Positions 41,313 through 54,299 of a DNA stretch of 64,000 nt are shown here, piece after piece. The notes beneath the pieces are model-generated. The model was not told where the DNA came from and ran no database searches. It saw only the letters and a list, made by a program, of their open reading frames with translations. The stretch lies in the NCBI GenBank assembly GCA_001600635.1, contig BCKL01000020.1:372001-436000 (forward strand), read 5' to 3'. The DNA is from Leucosporidium creatinivorum. Lineage: Eukaryota > Basidiomycota > Microbotryomycetes > Leucosporidiales > Leucosporidiaceae. The first letter of the stretch is position 1; every line of letters starts with the position of its first letter. The position numbers were made by a program, and so were the translations under genes.

Positions 41313-44300
41313 ATGACTGAAGTAGGAGAAAAGGAATTCGTGCGCCTCCTGGGCCAAGCTGATGGGTATGTAGCTCGCTAGCTCAGCCTCTATGCCTCCG
41401 CGAATCGCTGGCGCTCAACTTCGCGCTTCCTCGCTGATATCTCTCTCTTCAGCTACGGCATTGTGGTCGGGATAGGCTTCGGTACGTCTCTTACCAAGGA
41501 CGACAAGAAGCAGAGAGGAGGATATGACAGAGGAGAACATCTCGGCTAATCCAACGTGCTCCTTCGCCGGCTTTGCAGCCTTCGCTACCATTATGGTCGG
41601 CCTCACTTGGTTACAGCAGAGGTTCACTCGTAATGACCCGACAAGTGCTGCTGAGTTTGCTGTACGTCAACTCCTCCCTCATCGTGACGTGAGGCTCGGC
41701 GCTGACGATCGACTCCCTTCGCAGGCTGCTGGTCGCTCCGTCAAGCCGGGACTCATCTGCTGTGGGATGTGAGTTGACCCCTGTTCCAGACTCAGTTTAT
41801 TAGTTGACCGTGATCTCGCTACAGCGTCTCCGCCTGGACTTGGAGGTGAGCCGAGCTAGTCGCCAGCCATCGCCGAGCCTCTGCTGATTCTTCTCTGCAT
41901 AGTGCAACTTTACTGCAGTCATCCACAGCGACGTATCAGTCGGGATTATCCAGCAGCTTCTGGTACGCTGTCGGCGGCACGATTCAAATCGCTTTCTTTG
42001 CGTAAGCCTCGAATCGAATCGGCGAGATCCACACCGAGCGCGCTGACCGCCCTTCTCCAGCATGATCGCCGCCAAGGTCAAGGCCAACGCCAATGGCGCC
42101 ACTACCTTCCTGCAGATTGTCAAGGCCCGCTACGGCACGCCTTGCCACCTGCTGTTCACGTTCTACGCCTTGGTCTGCGTTCACGTCGTCTCTGGCTCGT
42201 TGGTGCTCGGCGCCGCCGCGAGTGAGTCACGCTGAGGCTACTGCGATGAAAGAGGGTGGCTAACACATTCATTCCGACCTATTTCAGCGGTCAACGCACT
42301 CACTGGCACGCCGGTCATCGCCTGCTGTTTCCTTCTTCCAATCGGCATCGCGGTTTAGTGAGCTTCCACACGGCCTGAGGCCATCCGAAGTGTCTACTGA
42401 CAGACTCACTCACACAGTGTTATCGCTGGGGGTCTTCGAGCTACACTCGTGAGCTTCAAACTTCCCTACTCCATCTCCGCAGCCGCCTCGGTCTGATCCG
42501 TCTCCTCGGCACTGACCGTTCCTCGCTTGCTCCAGCTCTGCGACTTCATCCACACAGTCATATTGTTTGTCGTACTTTACATCTTCGTCTTCACCGCGTT
42601 CACTACTTCACCGGTGAGTCCGACTCCTTGCGCCGGGTGAGCTGCTCGGCGAACACGGATTGACCCTCTCGTTGGCTTGAATCGACATTACAGGAGCTCG
42701 GATCGCCCGGAAAACTCTGGGACCTGCTTCAAGAAGCGGCGATCGCTAATCCTGTTGCAGGCAATCACGAGGGAAGCTACACGACGATGCGCTCGAACTC
42801 GGGCATCCTGTTCGCAGGCTGCACCATCGCTGCAGGTACTTCATGACGGTATCATGTCCTCGAGAGATGATTACTGACCTTTGCGACTCCCCAGGCTTCG
42901 CTGGTGTGAGTATTGCGGAAAAGGCGAGGCTCGGCGTCCGCTTCTGCTAACGTTCTCCCATCTGAACTCCTCTAGGTCTTCTGTGACCAGGTGAGTACAC
43001 CTGAGAAAGGAGGTGGTGAGCTATAGGCTGACCCAGATTATGGCTTGCAGGGCTACTGGCAACGAGCTATCGCATCTCGCCCCGACACGACCACAAAAGC
43101 CTACATGCTCGGCGGTCTATCGTGGTTGTGAGTTGTCTGGACAGTTCAAGACACTCCTTAGCAAAGGGTGAGCTGACCTTGGGCCGGCAGCGCCATCCCC
43201 TGGGCGTTCGGCTCGACGATGGGACTCTCGGCGCGCGCCTTCATCACCAACCCCAACTTTCCCACCTACCCCTACCCGCTTTCGGCTGCTCAGCAGAGCG
43301 CCGGTCTAGTAGCTCCTGCTGCTGCTGTCGTACTTCTTGGGAAAGGAGGAGCAGCTGCTGTCCTTCTCGTTGTGTTCAGTGGGTGAAGTTCTCGCTCGGT
43401 GCTCTTCGAGTCCGAAGCTGACCTCGGTGCTCGACCTCAGTGGCTGCTACGTCGGCTGCATCTGCCGAACTCATCGCCGTGTCGTCCATCATTGTCTATG
43501 ACATCCTTGGAACTTACTGGAAGCCGCTGACCGGGGCACAGTGAGCTTCAATCTTGCCCGCGCTTCTCGGCTCAACTGACGCCTCGCTTTCCCTGCAGAG
43601 TCGTCAAGTACTCTCATATTTGCATTGCCATTTTCAGCATCTGGATGGGCGCATGGGCGACCATTCTGAACACAGCTGGGATTGGTGAGTCCCGCCTCGG
43701 CGTTCGCTCTCGTGCTCGGCAGTCGTTTGCTCACGCGCCGTCTTCGCTACAGATCTCGGAGTAGGTCGAGCGCGGTCAGGGTTTAGCTCAGACGCGCATT
43801 GCTGACCCACTTCTTCGATTCCTTCGCTGTAGTGGCTCTTCTACGTTCAAGGTGTTGCGCTCACGCCTGCCGTCGTCCCCATCGGCCTCACCGTCTGCTG
43901 GTCTCGTCAGAGCAAGTATGCAGCCTTCTACGGTACCCTCTTTGGGACAACTTGTGGAATGCTGGGATGGATCAGTGAGTCTATCGCTCGCCTGTCCGAG
44001 CCAGCGCCGAGCAGCTAGCCGACTCCCTTTCCTCGCTTGCAGTCGGCTGCTACAAGATCTACGGTCTCATCAACATTACCAACCTTGCACTTCCATACTC
44101 GGCTATCTCGTATGTTGTCGTATCTCACTGTGACGAGCGAGCACGGCTGACGGCCTTGCTCTCCTCCACCTGTTCCCTTCCCTTCCTTGACCTCTCACTA
44201 CCTCTTTCGATCTCTTTCGCCTTGTATCTCGTGTTGCGGTCTTCGTCCTCACAGTGGAGCCGCGTGAGTGGAGAGCCCTCTTAGCTTGTCAAGACCTCCC

Positions 44301-45063
44301 TAACCCCTTGCTACCCATCTTTCGGCGCTCAGTCCCGGCCTCGTCATGTCCACCATTGCGACTCTCCTGCTGTCGTGGATCTGTGAGCTGGTATTTACTA
44401 CCGCTTGAACAGCGAGCTGACCTGCCTGCCCCCAGTACCCGACAAGAATCAAGCCTGGACGGCGACGAGGCAGATCTCGGGCTCCGACAACGATAAGACT
44501 GGGGAGCTTCGCCCAGGCGGAGAGAACGCCGCTGCTGCCGATCAGTCTCACGGGAAGATCCATGCCGTCGACGATACCAAGCCCTCGACTCCAAGCGACG
44601 ACAAGGTCGCCGAGCAGACGGCTGCCGTAGCTTCAGTCACCGACTCGGAAGAGGACGATGGAGCTGCTGCTCTTGATCACGACTACCTGCAGCGAGTCTT
44701 TGTACGAGCAGCATGGATCTCCGGCACCATGGCTCTGATTGTCACCATCGTGAGCGTTTCGACGGTTTCCCTCATCGCCGAGCGCCGAGCTGACTTCCCC
44801 GCCCAACAGCTCATCCCGATGCCGCTGTTCGGGACCGGCTACCTCTTCTCTCGCAAATTCTTTACGGCGTGGATCGCGGTCGCTATGATCTGGTGTAAGT
44901 CTTCGCTTCCCCTGCTCGCCTGCTCGTCGCTGATGTCCCGTTCGCCGAAGTGCTCTGCGCCGGCATCTTCTGCTGCCTGCTCCCCATCTGGGAATCTCGA
45001 GTTCAGCTCGAGTTGATTATTGTGGGCCTCACTGGTATGCGGAAGCGCAGGGAACTGGTGTAG
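41313..45063 (+). CDS. DUR3: Urea/polyamine active transporter Dur3 (sodium:solute symporter family)
   Basis: High-affinity urea uptake at the plasma membrane, driven by protons in yeasts. About 700-760 residues, split into some 18 exons. Family segments seen: YGIVVGIGFAFATIMVGLTW, SVKPGLICCGIVSAWTWSAT, TYQSGLSSSFWYAVGGTIQI, IVKARYGTPCHLLFTFYALV and VIAGGLRATLLCDFIHTVIL. These are followed by CDQGYWQRAIASRPDTTTKA, AIPWAFGSTMGLSARAF and AATSAASAELIAVSSIIVYD, typical of Dur3. A hydrophilic insert of about 100 residues (Asp/Ser/Ala-rich, near 44450-44690) precedes the last membrane spans. Very small exons are required: 11 bases (42895-42905) and 15 bases (42976-42990). Start ATG 41313; the last exon ends GMRKRRELV at TAG 45061-45063. 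The junction before the last exon is ambiguous by one residue. Confidence 0.9.
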
Positions 45064-45326
45064 AGGTGTAGAAAGAGAGAGAAAGGGGGGTTCGGCGACG
45101 GCTTCCGGTCTCTGGCTTCGTACTTGTGTGTAAATTTCGATAGCATCGAATAGATCGCTGTACTAGTGAGCTTAGTGCAGCATTGCAACCTCGACGATCC
45201 TCTCGCACTCGCGACGTCAGCCTCTCGAGCTCCTTCAACCTTCTCCTTCCTCCTCACCACTCGTCGGCTACTCATCGACCTGAATCGCTCTAGCAGCACC
45301 TCGCATCTCACCAACGCTACACCAGC

Positions 45327-48097
45327 ATGACACAGCACGGTTTCGTCGGCTCTGTCGAGGTGAGTTGCAAGTTGCTCATGCTCTAGCAGCACTCGGCCTG
45401 AAAGGGTCACCGACCGGGGCTGAAGGCAGCGCAGGGAAATCGCGGGACGGCGCAGGACAGCTCTAGCACTATGTAGCTGTCCAACAGAGTGTAGAAGCTG
45501 ACGCGTCGCAACCCTACAGGTCGGTCCCGAGGCTCCCAAAGGCGAAGGACGCGCCCGCCGCTACTACAAGACCGCAGACAAGCTCACCGACAGGCCCGAG
45601 GAGGGCATCAACGTGATCTCCGACATCTTGAGGAGCTCGGCCACCAAATGGCCTAATCGTCCCGCTGTAGGATGGAGGGACCAGATCCGCATCGTCGAGG
45701 AGGAGAAGGAGGTGACCAAAGTTGTTTCCGGGGAAGAGGTCACGGAACGAAAGTCTTGGAAGTATTTCGAGATGAGTGAGTATCAGTACATGACCTACTC
45801 GGAGCTGGCCGCCCTCGTCAAGGACGCCGGAAGTGCTCTCGTCGAGACGGGCCATTCCAAGGACACCATCTTCAACATCTACGCGTCCACCAGCGTTCGC
45901 TGGCAGGTCATGGCCAATGGTGAGTCCCTGGTGCTCTCCCACTCGCCGTCGATGGCTCCGACGCCGCCGAGCCGAAGCTGACCCACGCTGTCTTGGCCCC
46001 CACCTCAGCTTGCGCTTCGCAGGGAGTGACCTTTGCGACCGCCTACGACAGTCTCGGATCGGAAGGAGTAAGCTGAGCCTCCTCCGTCCCCTACCCATGT
46101 CCAGCAGCTGATCTGCTACGTTTCCCCAGCTCCAACACTCGCTCGCCGAGCCCGACGTTTACGGCGTCTTCACCAACGCCGCCCTCCTCGAGACGGTCGC
46201 TTCGGTGATCAAGAAGACCCCTACCGTCAAAGTCCTCATCTACGACGGCAAGGCCGAGGACATCAAGAAGGGCTCGCTCGAGACGATCAAGGAGGCCGGA
46301 GTCCAGGTCCTCCACTACGACGACTTCCTCAAGCTCGGCAAGGAGAAGCCTCATGAGCCCATCCCTCCCAAGCCCGAGGACATCGCCTGCATCATGTTGG
46401 TCCAAGCTCTGCTTCCCTCCCAGCGACGCCTCGGCTGATTGCTCGGCGCTCTCAGGTACACATCGGGATCGACGGGAGCGCCCAAGGGAGTTCTCCTCTC
46501 CAACGCCAACATCATCGCTACCAGTGAGTGCTTCTGAGTCAGCTGGACTCGTCGCATAGGCTGACCCTCCTCCTCCTCGTAGTCGCGGGAGTCGAAACTC
46601 TCCTCGGCGAGCTTCTCACCCCCGACGCTCGCTTCATCGCCTTCCTTCCCCTCGCCCACATCTTCGAGTTTGCCGTTGAGATGACTATTCTCTGGGTCGG
46701 AGTCCCCATGGGCTACGGCACGGTCAAGACTCTCACCGACGCCTCGGTTCGCAACTGCGTCGGCGACATGCGCGCCTTCAAGCCGACCATCATGTGCGGT
46801 GTTCCAGCCGTCTGGGAGCTCATTCGCAAGGGCATCCTCTCGAAGGTCCGCGCCGGCGGAGCCCTCAAGGAGCGTGTCTTCAACTTTGCTTTCGCCGCCA
46901 AGTCGTACATGGGGCCTCACAGCATCGTCAGTAGGATCCTCGACGCTGTCGTCTTCAAGGCCGTCAAGGAGGCGACTGGAGGACAGCTCAAGTACGCCGT
47001 GAACGGAGGAGCCGCCATCGCCAAGGAGACTCAGTCCTTCCTCCAGACTGCTCTCGTCCCCAACCTCATCCAGGGTTACGGCATGACCGAGTCGTCGGCG
47101 TAGGTCGGCCTTATCTATTCTTAGCGGTAGAGGCCGCTGACCTTCTCGATCCTCGACAGCCTCTCGTTCATCCTCCCTCCGAGCATGCTCCAGACCGGCG
47201 TCGTCGGTGTCCCGGTCCCCTCCATCGAGGCCAAGCTCGTCGACTTCCCCGACGCCAACTACTTCTCGACCAACTCGCCGCCGCAAGGAGAAGTCTGGAT
47301 TCGTGGAGGATCCATCTCGAAGGGCTACTTCAAGCGCGACGACGTGACCGCCGAGGCGTTCACCGCCGACGGATGGCTCAAGACTGGCGATATTGGACAG
47401 TGGAACGCCGATGGCACGCTCTCCATCATCGACCGCAAGAAGAACCTCGTCAAGCTCGCTGGAGGAGAGTACATCGCCCTCGAGCGCCTCGAGTCCGTCT
47501 ACAGGTCGTGCGGCCTCGTCTCCAACATCTGCCTCGTCGCCGATAGCAACGCCAACAAGCCCATGGCTGTGAGTAGCTGCATGCTCTGTGTAGCAAGCTG
47601 GCTGACCTCGCCTTGCCCATTCGCAGATTGTCTTCCCTCGTTCGCTATTCTCGTCGGACCCGCCCCTTCGCTCCGAGCTAACCTGCTGCTCCACACAGAC
47701 GAGTCCAACCTCAAGCATTTCCTCTCCGAGAAGCATATCTCTGGCGGAGACGACCTCGAGGCGCAGTGCAAGTCTGAGGAGGTTCGCAAGGCCGTCATCG
47801 CCGAGCTGAATGCCGTCGGCAAAAAGGCCGGTCTCAAGCCTCTGGAGGTGAGTTCCAACCGTTCTATCACTCCACCGCTCTGCACTTGCTGCTTCCCGCC
47901 TCGTTACCTCCGCCGCCCTTCGTTTTCGCTCCCTCCGACCCTGACCACCTCCCTTTCGCTCGCAGACTCTTCAAACCATCATCCTCGACTCGGAGGAGTG
48001 GACACCACAAAGCGGGCTTCTTACTGCGGCTAACAAGCTACAGAGGAAACCTATCCAGGAGAAGTTCAAGGAGAAGATCAAGGCCGTCTACCCTTAA
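45327..48097 (+). CDS. Long-chain fatty acid CoA ligase (Faa-like)
   Basis: Activates fatty acids to acyl-CoA via an acyl-AMP intermediate. About 690 residues over nine exons. The N-terminus reads GFVGSVEVGPEAPKGEGRAR, YYKTADKLTDRPEEGINVIS. The AMP-binding signature YTSGSTGAPKGVLLSNANII is split from the preceding IACIM by an intron. Further motifs: FIAFLPLAHIFEFAVEMTIL, AVNGGAAIAKETQSFLQTA, LIQGYGMTESSA, then GWLKTGDIGQWNADGTLSII and DRKKNLVKLAGGEYIALERL. The C-terminus is LLTAANKLQRKPIQEKFKEK then IKAVYP. No PTS1 ending, so it is not obviously peroxisomal; the family members Faa1/Faa4 act at lipid droplets and the ER. Start ATG 45327 precedes a short first exon; stop TAA 48095-48097. Confidence 0.92.
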
Positions 48098-48551
48098 GCG
48101 CTTCTCAGCGACGGCTCCCCTCATCATTTCTAAGCTTTGTCTATACCTGTTTTGCCATAATCTTTGAGTCCACTAGCCCTCAACTACCGATCGTTGACTT
48201 TGCTCCTAGGTCCGAGCAGAGAGCGACCTCGGCGAAGGAAGCTCGGCGCTGAGCTCAGCTTTAGCTTCGGCGCTGTCGAGGAGAGGAGGAAAGGATGCCA
48301 CTTGTAAAGAGGGCGAGGTGTTGAGCCGCACTCGCTTACTCTAACACTCGCTAACTTCCTACAGAACCGGAAGCTCCGAAGCACTGCGCCCGAGACTCCC
48401 AGGGGCTGAGTCGAGTCGGACGCCCGACAGCCTCTTTGCTCCCTACGCTCACCTCGTCGTTTCGCCTCTTCGACAATCGACCAGTAGGATCTCTACAGCT
48501 CACTCAGCTCCCCCAACACCCTCGACACACCTCTGCTGCAGCTCAGTAGCC
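48098..48551. other. Intergenic stretch upstream of KRE6
   Basis: About 450 bases with the acyl-CoA synthetase 3' UTR and the KRE6 promoter. The last 70 bases are C/A/T-rich like other 5' UTRs in the window. No gene or RNA seen. Confidence 0.55.
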
Positions 48552-51500
48552 ATGGCAGCGGCCGACTCGCCCGACTCTGCAGCTCTCCCACTCGCTTCGC
48601 ATTCCCACTCACCTCCCGCTTCCACATTGTCTCCGTCGCCCTCCTCTACGCCTCTTCCTCCCTCCCACTCCATGCACGCCAACTCGCGTCGCTCATCGCC
48701 GCTCAACCCACATGTACAGCGCTCGGCGCCGGTCACACCAGCTCCCGGAGATGCCGCTGCTGGAGCAGGCGATTCCAGCGGGAGTCCCTCGCCCAACATC
48801 AGTCGTAGTAGTACAGGCGCACTCTCGACGTCCAGCTCGAACGGCAAGGAGCTGGATCCGACGACTCTCGGTGAGTCGAGCTCGGAGTGAGCTTGAGAGG
48901 CGGTGGAGCTGACCTGGCTTCTCGATGCTCTACAGCGGTTCTCAGCGGAGCTGTAGGAGGATCATTCGGACCGTTCCCTCGCTCGTCAACCTACTACTCG
49001 GATGGACACGCCCCCTTCCTCCAGCGCGACTCGCGAGCTTCCTCGACCTCCCTCCTTGCTCTCCAAGAAGGAGCTTTCATCTCGGATGCGCCCTACCGTC
49101 TCAGCTCGCCTTACTCGACGTCGGGAGACTCCATCTCCCGCTATTCTTCGCCCGGTCTCGACGCTGCGCCTCAACGCTCGAGCTCCGGGACGAGGCTCAC
49201 TGAAATGCTCGGCGAGCAAGATGCGTCATTGCTGTGGAACGATGATAACAAGGAGTCGGATGACTACCTTCATGTGAGTAGCTTCGCGCTCCTCCGTTTG
49301 CGCTATGCGAGAAGCTGACCTACTCCCTGCTCGCCCCTCACAGAACTTCGACCCCGCCGTGGAGAAGGTGCTGGACAAGCAGATCCCGCTCTGGAGCTCA
49401 CGAGGATGGTTCGACGCTGGTCTCCTCGTCGTGATTGTTTTCGTCATCCTCGGTCTCTTTGGCGGGTGAGTATGTACTTCCTCGAGCCGGCTGAAGGCTG
49501 GGACGCTCAGCGCCGAGCGCTCCCTGTGTCGAGGGCTCTTCTGGCAGGCTGCTGACAACTAAGACAGATGGCCGGTGTGGAACTATGCGATTCGTGGAGG
49601 CTTCCCCAACGACAACGGAGCTCGTCAAGACATTGGTGAGCCTCGCTCTCGCCGAGGTTCAATCGCCGCCGAGCTGACCTCCTTCCACTCTCTTTCCTCC
49701 TCCTCGTTCGCAGGTGGATGGGGTCTCGGTGGCATCAACTCTTCTGGACAAGTCCCCTTGATTGCAGGCCTTCCCCATCTCGTCGACAAGGCTTCGCCCG
49801 AGTCGGCGCGCTCGAGGGTCGGATTCGACGGAGAGACTTACAACCTCGTCTTCTCGGATGAGGTGCGCTGAGCGAAAGCGTCGACAACGAGCGTGCGCTA
49901 ATGTTTCGACTTGCAGTTCAACACCGACGGACGTACCTTTTGGCGTGAGTAGAGCTCTCGCCTTCTCCGACGAGCTGAAGTTGACGTCTCGGCCGTCTCG
50001 TTGACCCATCAACTTGTCTCCAACAGCCGGAGATGGTGAGCTATACCAAGCTGGCCCAAGGGCGACTGCCTACCGTTACAAGTCGCCTCGCTGACCCCGC
50101 ACCTTTGCTTCCACAGATCCCTTCTGGGAGGCTGTCGACCTGCACTACTGGTGAGCTGCTCAGTCTGTCGCGGCTCCTGCGGCTCTACTCGCATGCTGAC
50201 CCTTCACCCTATCGTAGGGGCACGACCGACTATGGTGAGCATTGCTCGTCTCGGCGTTTCGCCTCCCCACCTGCGGCTACTGACCCTCGCCTCACTTCAC
50301 AGAATGGTATGACCCCGATGCGGTCACTACTAAAGACGGCAACCTCGAGATCACTCTCACCGAAGAGCCGTGGCATAACCTCAACTTTCGCTCAGATGAG
50401 TCCTAGTCTTCTCGTCGCTGCTTCGGCCTTCGCTGATCCCGTCTCCCTTCTCCAAGGATGCTGCAGTCATGGAACAAGTTCTGCTTCACGGGAGGCTACA
50501 TCGAGGTTCGCGCTTCGATGCCTGGGACGCCTGATGCGATGGGTTATTGGCCTGGTGAGCTCGAATCTCTGCTGCGCCCTTCTCCCTCTCCGCCGACTTC
50601 ACCGGCGTCTCTCGTTTTCGGCGACCGTTTGCTCACCTACTACACTGCTGCAGGAATGTGGACGTTGGGAAACCTCGCGCGAGCAGGCTATGGTGCCACC
50701 AATCATGGCGTCTGGCCTTGTAAGTTCTCGTTTCTCTTCCTCCCCTTCGCCGAGCATCGCGTCGAGTCACTCGCTCGCTTCGCCTCGGGGGTCGAGGCTC
50801 GAAGCTTGGATCAAACGGCTAACCTCGGGCCAATCTTAGACACCTACAACAGCTGCGACGTCGGCACGATGCCAAACCAAACGTGGTCGAACGGCACCGG
50901 TCCAGCGGCCGCTCTGCACTCGGGCGATGGCGACTATGGAGGGATCCTCAGCTATGTGCGTAGTCGGCCACGGTTTTGTTTCTGACTCGGACAGCCAACC
51001 TGACCTACTCTGACCTACAGGCTCCCGGCCAGCGACTCTCGGCGTGCACCTGCCCTGGCGAGGATCATCCCGGGCCCAGCGTCAACGTCGGTCGAGGAGC
51101 GCCCGAGAGTGAGTAGTCTTTACGCTACTTGGGCGAGCACGAGACAAGCCGCATCGAGCCGAATCTGACTTCATCTTCCTAGTCGACATCACCGAAAGCC
51201 AAATCGACTATCGCGGCACCGGTTCGACGTCTCAGTCCATCCAGTTCCTTCCCAGCGACGCTGGCTACGGCTGGAAGAACACGACGCCCGACACCATCAT
51301 CTTCAACGACAGCATCACCTTCCAGAGTGAGTCTTGCAGGCCGATTCCTTCCTCGCTCGGCGCTCGCTTGAGCTGACCGTTCCCTCGCCTCCCTCGCCTC
51401 CCTCGCCCGCGCAAGATATCTGGATGGGAAGCGTCAACCAAGAATCGGCTTCTGTCATCACCCTCACCGACGACACGAGCTTCGACGGCGCCGGCTATCT

Positions 51501-52138
51501 CAACTTTGGCTATGAGTACGATCCTGGAGCAGAAGGTCATCCGTTCTCGGCTTCCTCGCCTCGACCTCTCCGCTCACTCGCGTTCCACAGGCCGCATCAC
51601 CTGGGCCGTCAACAATACGCCGAGCTGGGAGATTCACGCCTCGGCGATTGGACCCAACGCCGACACTCAAATTGGCCAACGTCTCATCTCGGAGGAGCCC
51701 ATGTCCGTCGTGCTCAACCTCGGCATCTCCAACAGCTTCCAGAAGCCTCAGTGGGATAAGTTAAAATTCCCCGGCACACTGCGCATCGACTACGTCCGAG
51801 TCTACCAGAAGGGCGATCCGAACGTCGGCTGCGATCCTCCTTCGCATCGTGAGTGGTTCACTGGCCAGCTACTCTGTTCACTCGCTGACAGTCTTCTACC
51901 CCACAGCTACCAGCGACTACATCAACCGTCACCTCGCGGCGTACATGAACGTGAGCCGTCGCGCCTCGCAGCTCTCGGCGATGCTGAGTCGCTAACCTCG
52001 CCCTTCTGTTCCATCCCTCTCCTCCTGCGCCCCTGCTCTTGCCTCCACTCCTCACAACAGCCCAACCTCACCGTGTGGACCGAGTCGAACAACCTGACAT
52101 GGCCCAAGAACTCGCTTTCGGAGGGAGGATGCAGCTGA
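48552..52138 (+). CDS. KRE6: Beta-1,6-glucan synthesis protein Kre6/Skn1 (GH16 family)
   Basis: Type II membrane protein needed for cell-wall beta-1,6-glucan, acting in the secretory path. About 730 residues over some 17 exons. A Ser/Pro-rich cytosolic tail (about 1-260) is followed by one membrane span ([20 protein letters not shown]), then the SKN1/GH16 domain. It has [80 protein letters not shown] and [19 protein letters not shown]. The GH16 catalytic motif is [13 protein letters not shown] (E-x-D-x-x-E). Later: [40 protein letters not shown] and [20 protein letters not shown]. It includes a 9-base microexon (50027-50035) that encodes part of WPGDDPFW. Start ATG 48552; stop TGA 52136-52138. 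Confidence 0.93.
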
Positions 52139-52586
52139 GCCGAGTTGGCGCCGAGTCGAGGAGCTTTCTTGAACGGACGATCTGCTTCGTAGTAGTATTC
52201 GTTGCTTGTTGAAAGATAATAGTGCGCGGGTTTCCTGTACTGTTGTGAGGACCGCTGGAAGAGTGAGCGAATCGAGAGAGGTCGAATAGCTCGGCGCTCG
52301 TCTTCGGTCGCCCTTGACTCGCTCTGCTCTCGCTGGCTGCTCGGCTGGTCGAGTGGGGTATCTAAGAACTAAATTATAAACGCGCGGTGGATACACGGAT
52401 AAGTACAGCAGCCGTGTGCCGCGTAAAAAATATGAGAGAGAAGGAAATGCGCCCGTCGTCGACCCCTAACACCCTAAGACTCGCTCGTCCTCCCCACAGT
52501 AGTACAACCAGATATCGCTCTACGTCTCCCTCGCCCCGATCTGCCTCCTCGCCCGTCCGAAGCCTCGGTAGGTGCTCGGCGGTCGT
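52139..52586. other. Intergenic gap between convergent KRE6 and RNR2
   Basis: About 450 bases with a relatively AT-rich stretch (near 52360-52440, including AACTAAATTATAAA and TAAAAAATATGAG), which would suit polyadenylation signals for either gene. No coding signal recognised. Confidence 0.55.
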
Positions 52587-54299
52587 CTAGAACTCCTCGT
52601 CGAAGGAGAAGGCCGACTTGACTTCTGTACCAGCTTCACGCGAGGCTTGAGCAGAGCTGACGCCCGATTTCTGATCTACAGTGCATTAGAAGAGCAGGAG
52701 GAAGTCAGCTTGTGCTCCTGTAGAACCGGAGGCGATGACGAAGGGACGTACAATCGGACACCCTCTTCTCGAAAAAGTTGGTCTTGCCCTCGAGGGAGAT
52801 GAGCTGTGCAGAAAGAAGGGTACATAGGTTAGCTACTGGTAGATCGAGCGTCCACCTAGCTCAAGGCCGCCCGCCGAGCGAGCGTCGGCGAAGGTGAAGG
52901 TTCAAAACTCACGCCCATGAAGTCGAAGGGGTTCTCGACCTTGTAAACCTTGGGGTTGCCGAGGGAGACAAGGAGGCGGTCGGCGACGAACTCGATGTAC
53001 TGGCACATGAGGGTGGCGTTCATTCCGATGAGGGAGACGGGGAGGGCCTCGGTGAGGAACTCCTTCTCAATCTCGACGGCCTCGCGGATGATCATCTCGA
53101 CGGTGTCGGGGTGAGGGCGACGCTCGAGATGAGAGAACATGAGGCAGGCAAAGTCGGTGTGAAGGCCTTCGTCGCGCGAGATGAGCTCGTTGGAGAAGGT
53201 GAGTCCGGGCATGAGGCCGCGCTTCTTGAGCCAGAAGATGGAGGCGAAGGATCCTGTAGTCGATAAACGAGTTAGCTAGATGCCCAAACGCTTGTAGATG
53301 CAAAGACCGAGGCGAAAGACGAACCGGAGAAGAAGATACCCTCGACAGCGGCAAAGGCAATGAGACGCTCTCCGAAAATGGAGCTGTCGTCCGAGATCCA
53401 CTTGAGGGCCCACTCGGCCTTCTTCTTGATACAGGGGACTGTAGTGGAAGAGCGAGGTCAGTTATGGTGATGCAAATCGGCGATGGGAGAAGGCGACGCG
53501 TACTGGTCTCCATGGCCTGGAAGAGCTTGGTGCGCTCGCTGGGCTCGCGGACGTAGGTGTCGATGAGAAGAGAGTAGACCTCGGAGTGAATGTTCTCCCT
53601 GCAGTGTCATGGAACGCGTTAGTTGTTGAGCATTCGGGCGACGGAGAGGTCAAAACGCACATCATGATCTGGAATCCGTAGAAGCAACGAGCCTCGGCGC
53701 ACTGCACCTCGGACGAGAAGCGCTCGAGCAGGTTCTCGTTGACGATACCATCCGAAGCGGCGAAGAAGGCGAGGACGTGCTGGATAAAGTAGCGCTCGTC
53801 CTCCTTGAGCTTGTTGTCCCAGTCGTGCATGTCCTTGGAAAGGTCCATCTCTTCGGCGGTCCAGAAGGAGGCCTCAGCCTTCTTGTACTGCGCCCAGATC
53901 TGTAGGGGAGGGACGAGGTCAGCTCTGTAATCACTTTGAGCGACGACGCGCCCATGGACGCGCCGAAGGCAAGGCGAAGAGAAAAGTTCGGCCTGGGACA
54001 GCAGCGAAGCCACTCACCTCGTGGTACTTGATAGGGAACAAAACGAAACGGTTGTCCGTGGGCTTCAGGATGGGCTCATCGGCATCACTCTTGATGTCGA
54101 GGTTGCCGACGAAACGGTCGCGTCCATTGGTGACGGTGTTGTCGACGAGGGAGGCCTTCTTGTGCTCCTTGCGGAGCGCGTTGGGGGCAAGGCCGAGCTT
54201 GTCGTTGATCGACTCGGGCTTGGTGAGGTCGAGCGAGGACAGAGCGTTGGCGGTGACCTTGGAGGGAGTCTCGAATTCGAGCGACTGGGCGGCGACCAT
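52587..54299 (-). CDS. RNR2: Ribonucleoside-diphosphate reductase small subunit
   Basis: Holds the diiron-tyrosyl radical cofactor used by class Ia ribonucleotide reductase to make dNTPs. About 410 residues over seven exons. N-terminus [20 protein letters not shown]. Core: [80 protein letters not shown] and [20 protein letters not shown]. Then [40 protein letters not shown] and [20 protein letters not shown]-like residues (read [18 protein letters not shown]). The iron ligands (Glu of WTAEE, Glu/His of ENIHSE, Glu/His of DEGLHTDF) and the radical Tyr (CFYGFQ) are present. The last residues FSFDEEF match the R2 tail that binds the large subunit. Start ATG 54299-54297; stop TAG 52589-52587. Confidence 0.95.

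Noticed and set aside
46351-47736. 461-codon minus-strand open frame over the acyl-CoA synthetase gene
   Set aside because: Covers the AMP-binding exons on the opposite strand, starts at a non-ATG codon and has no domain.
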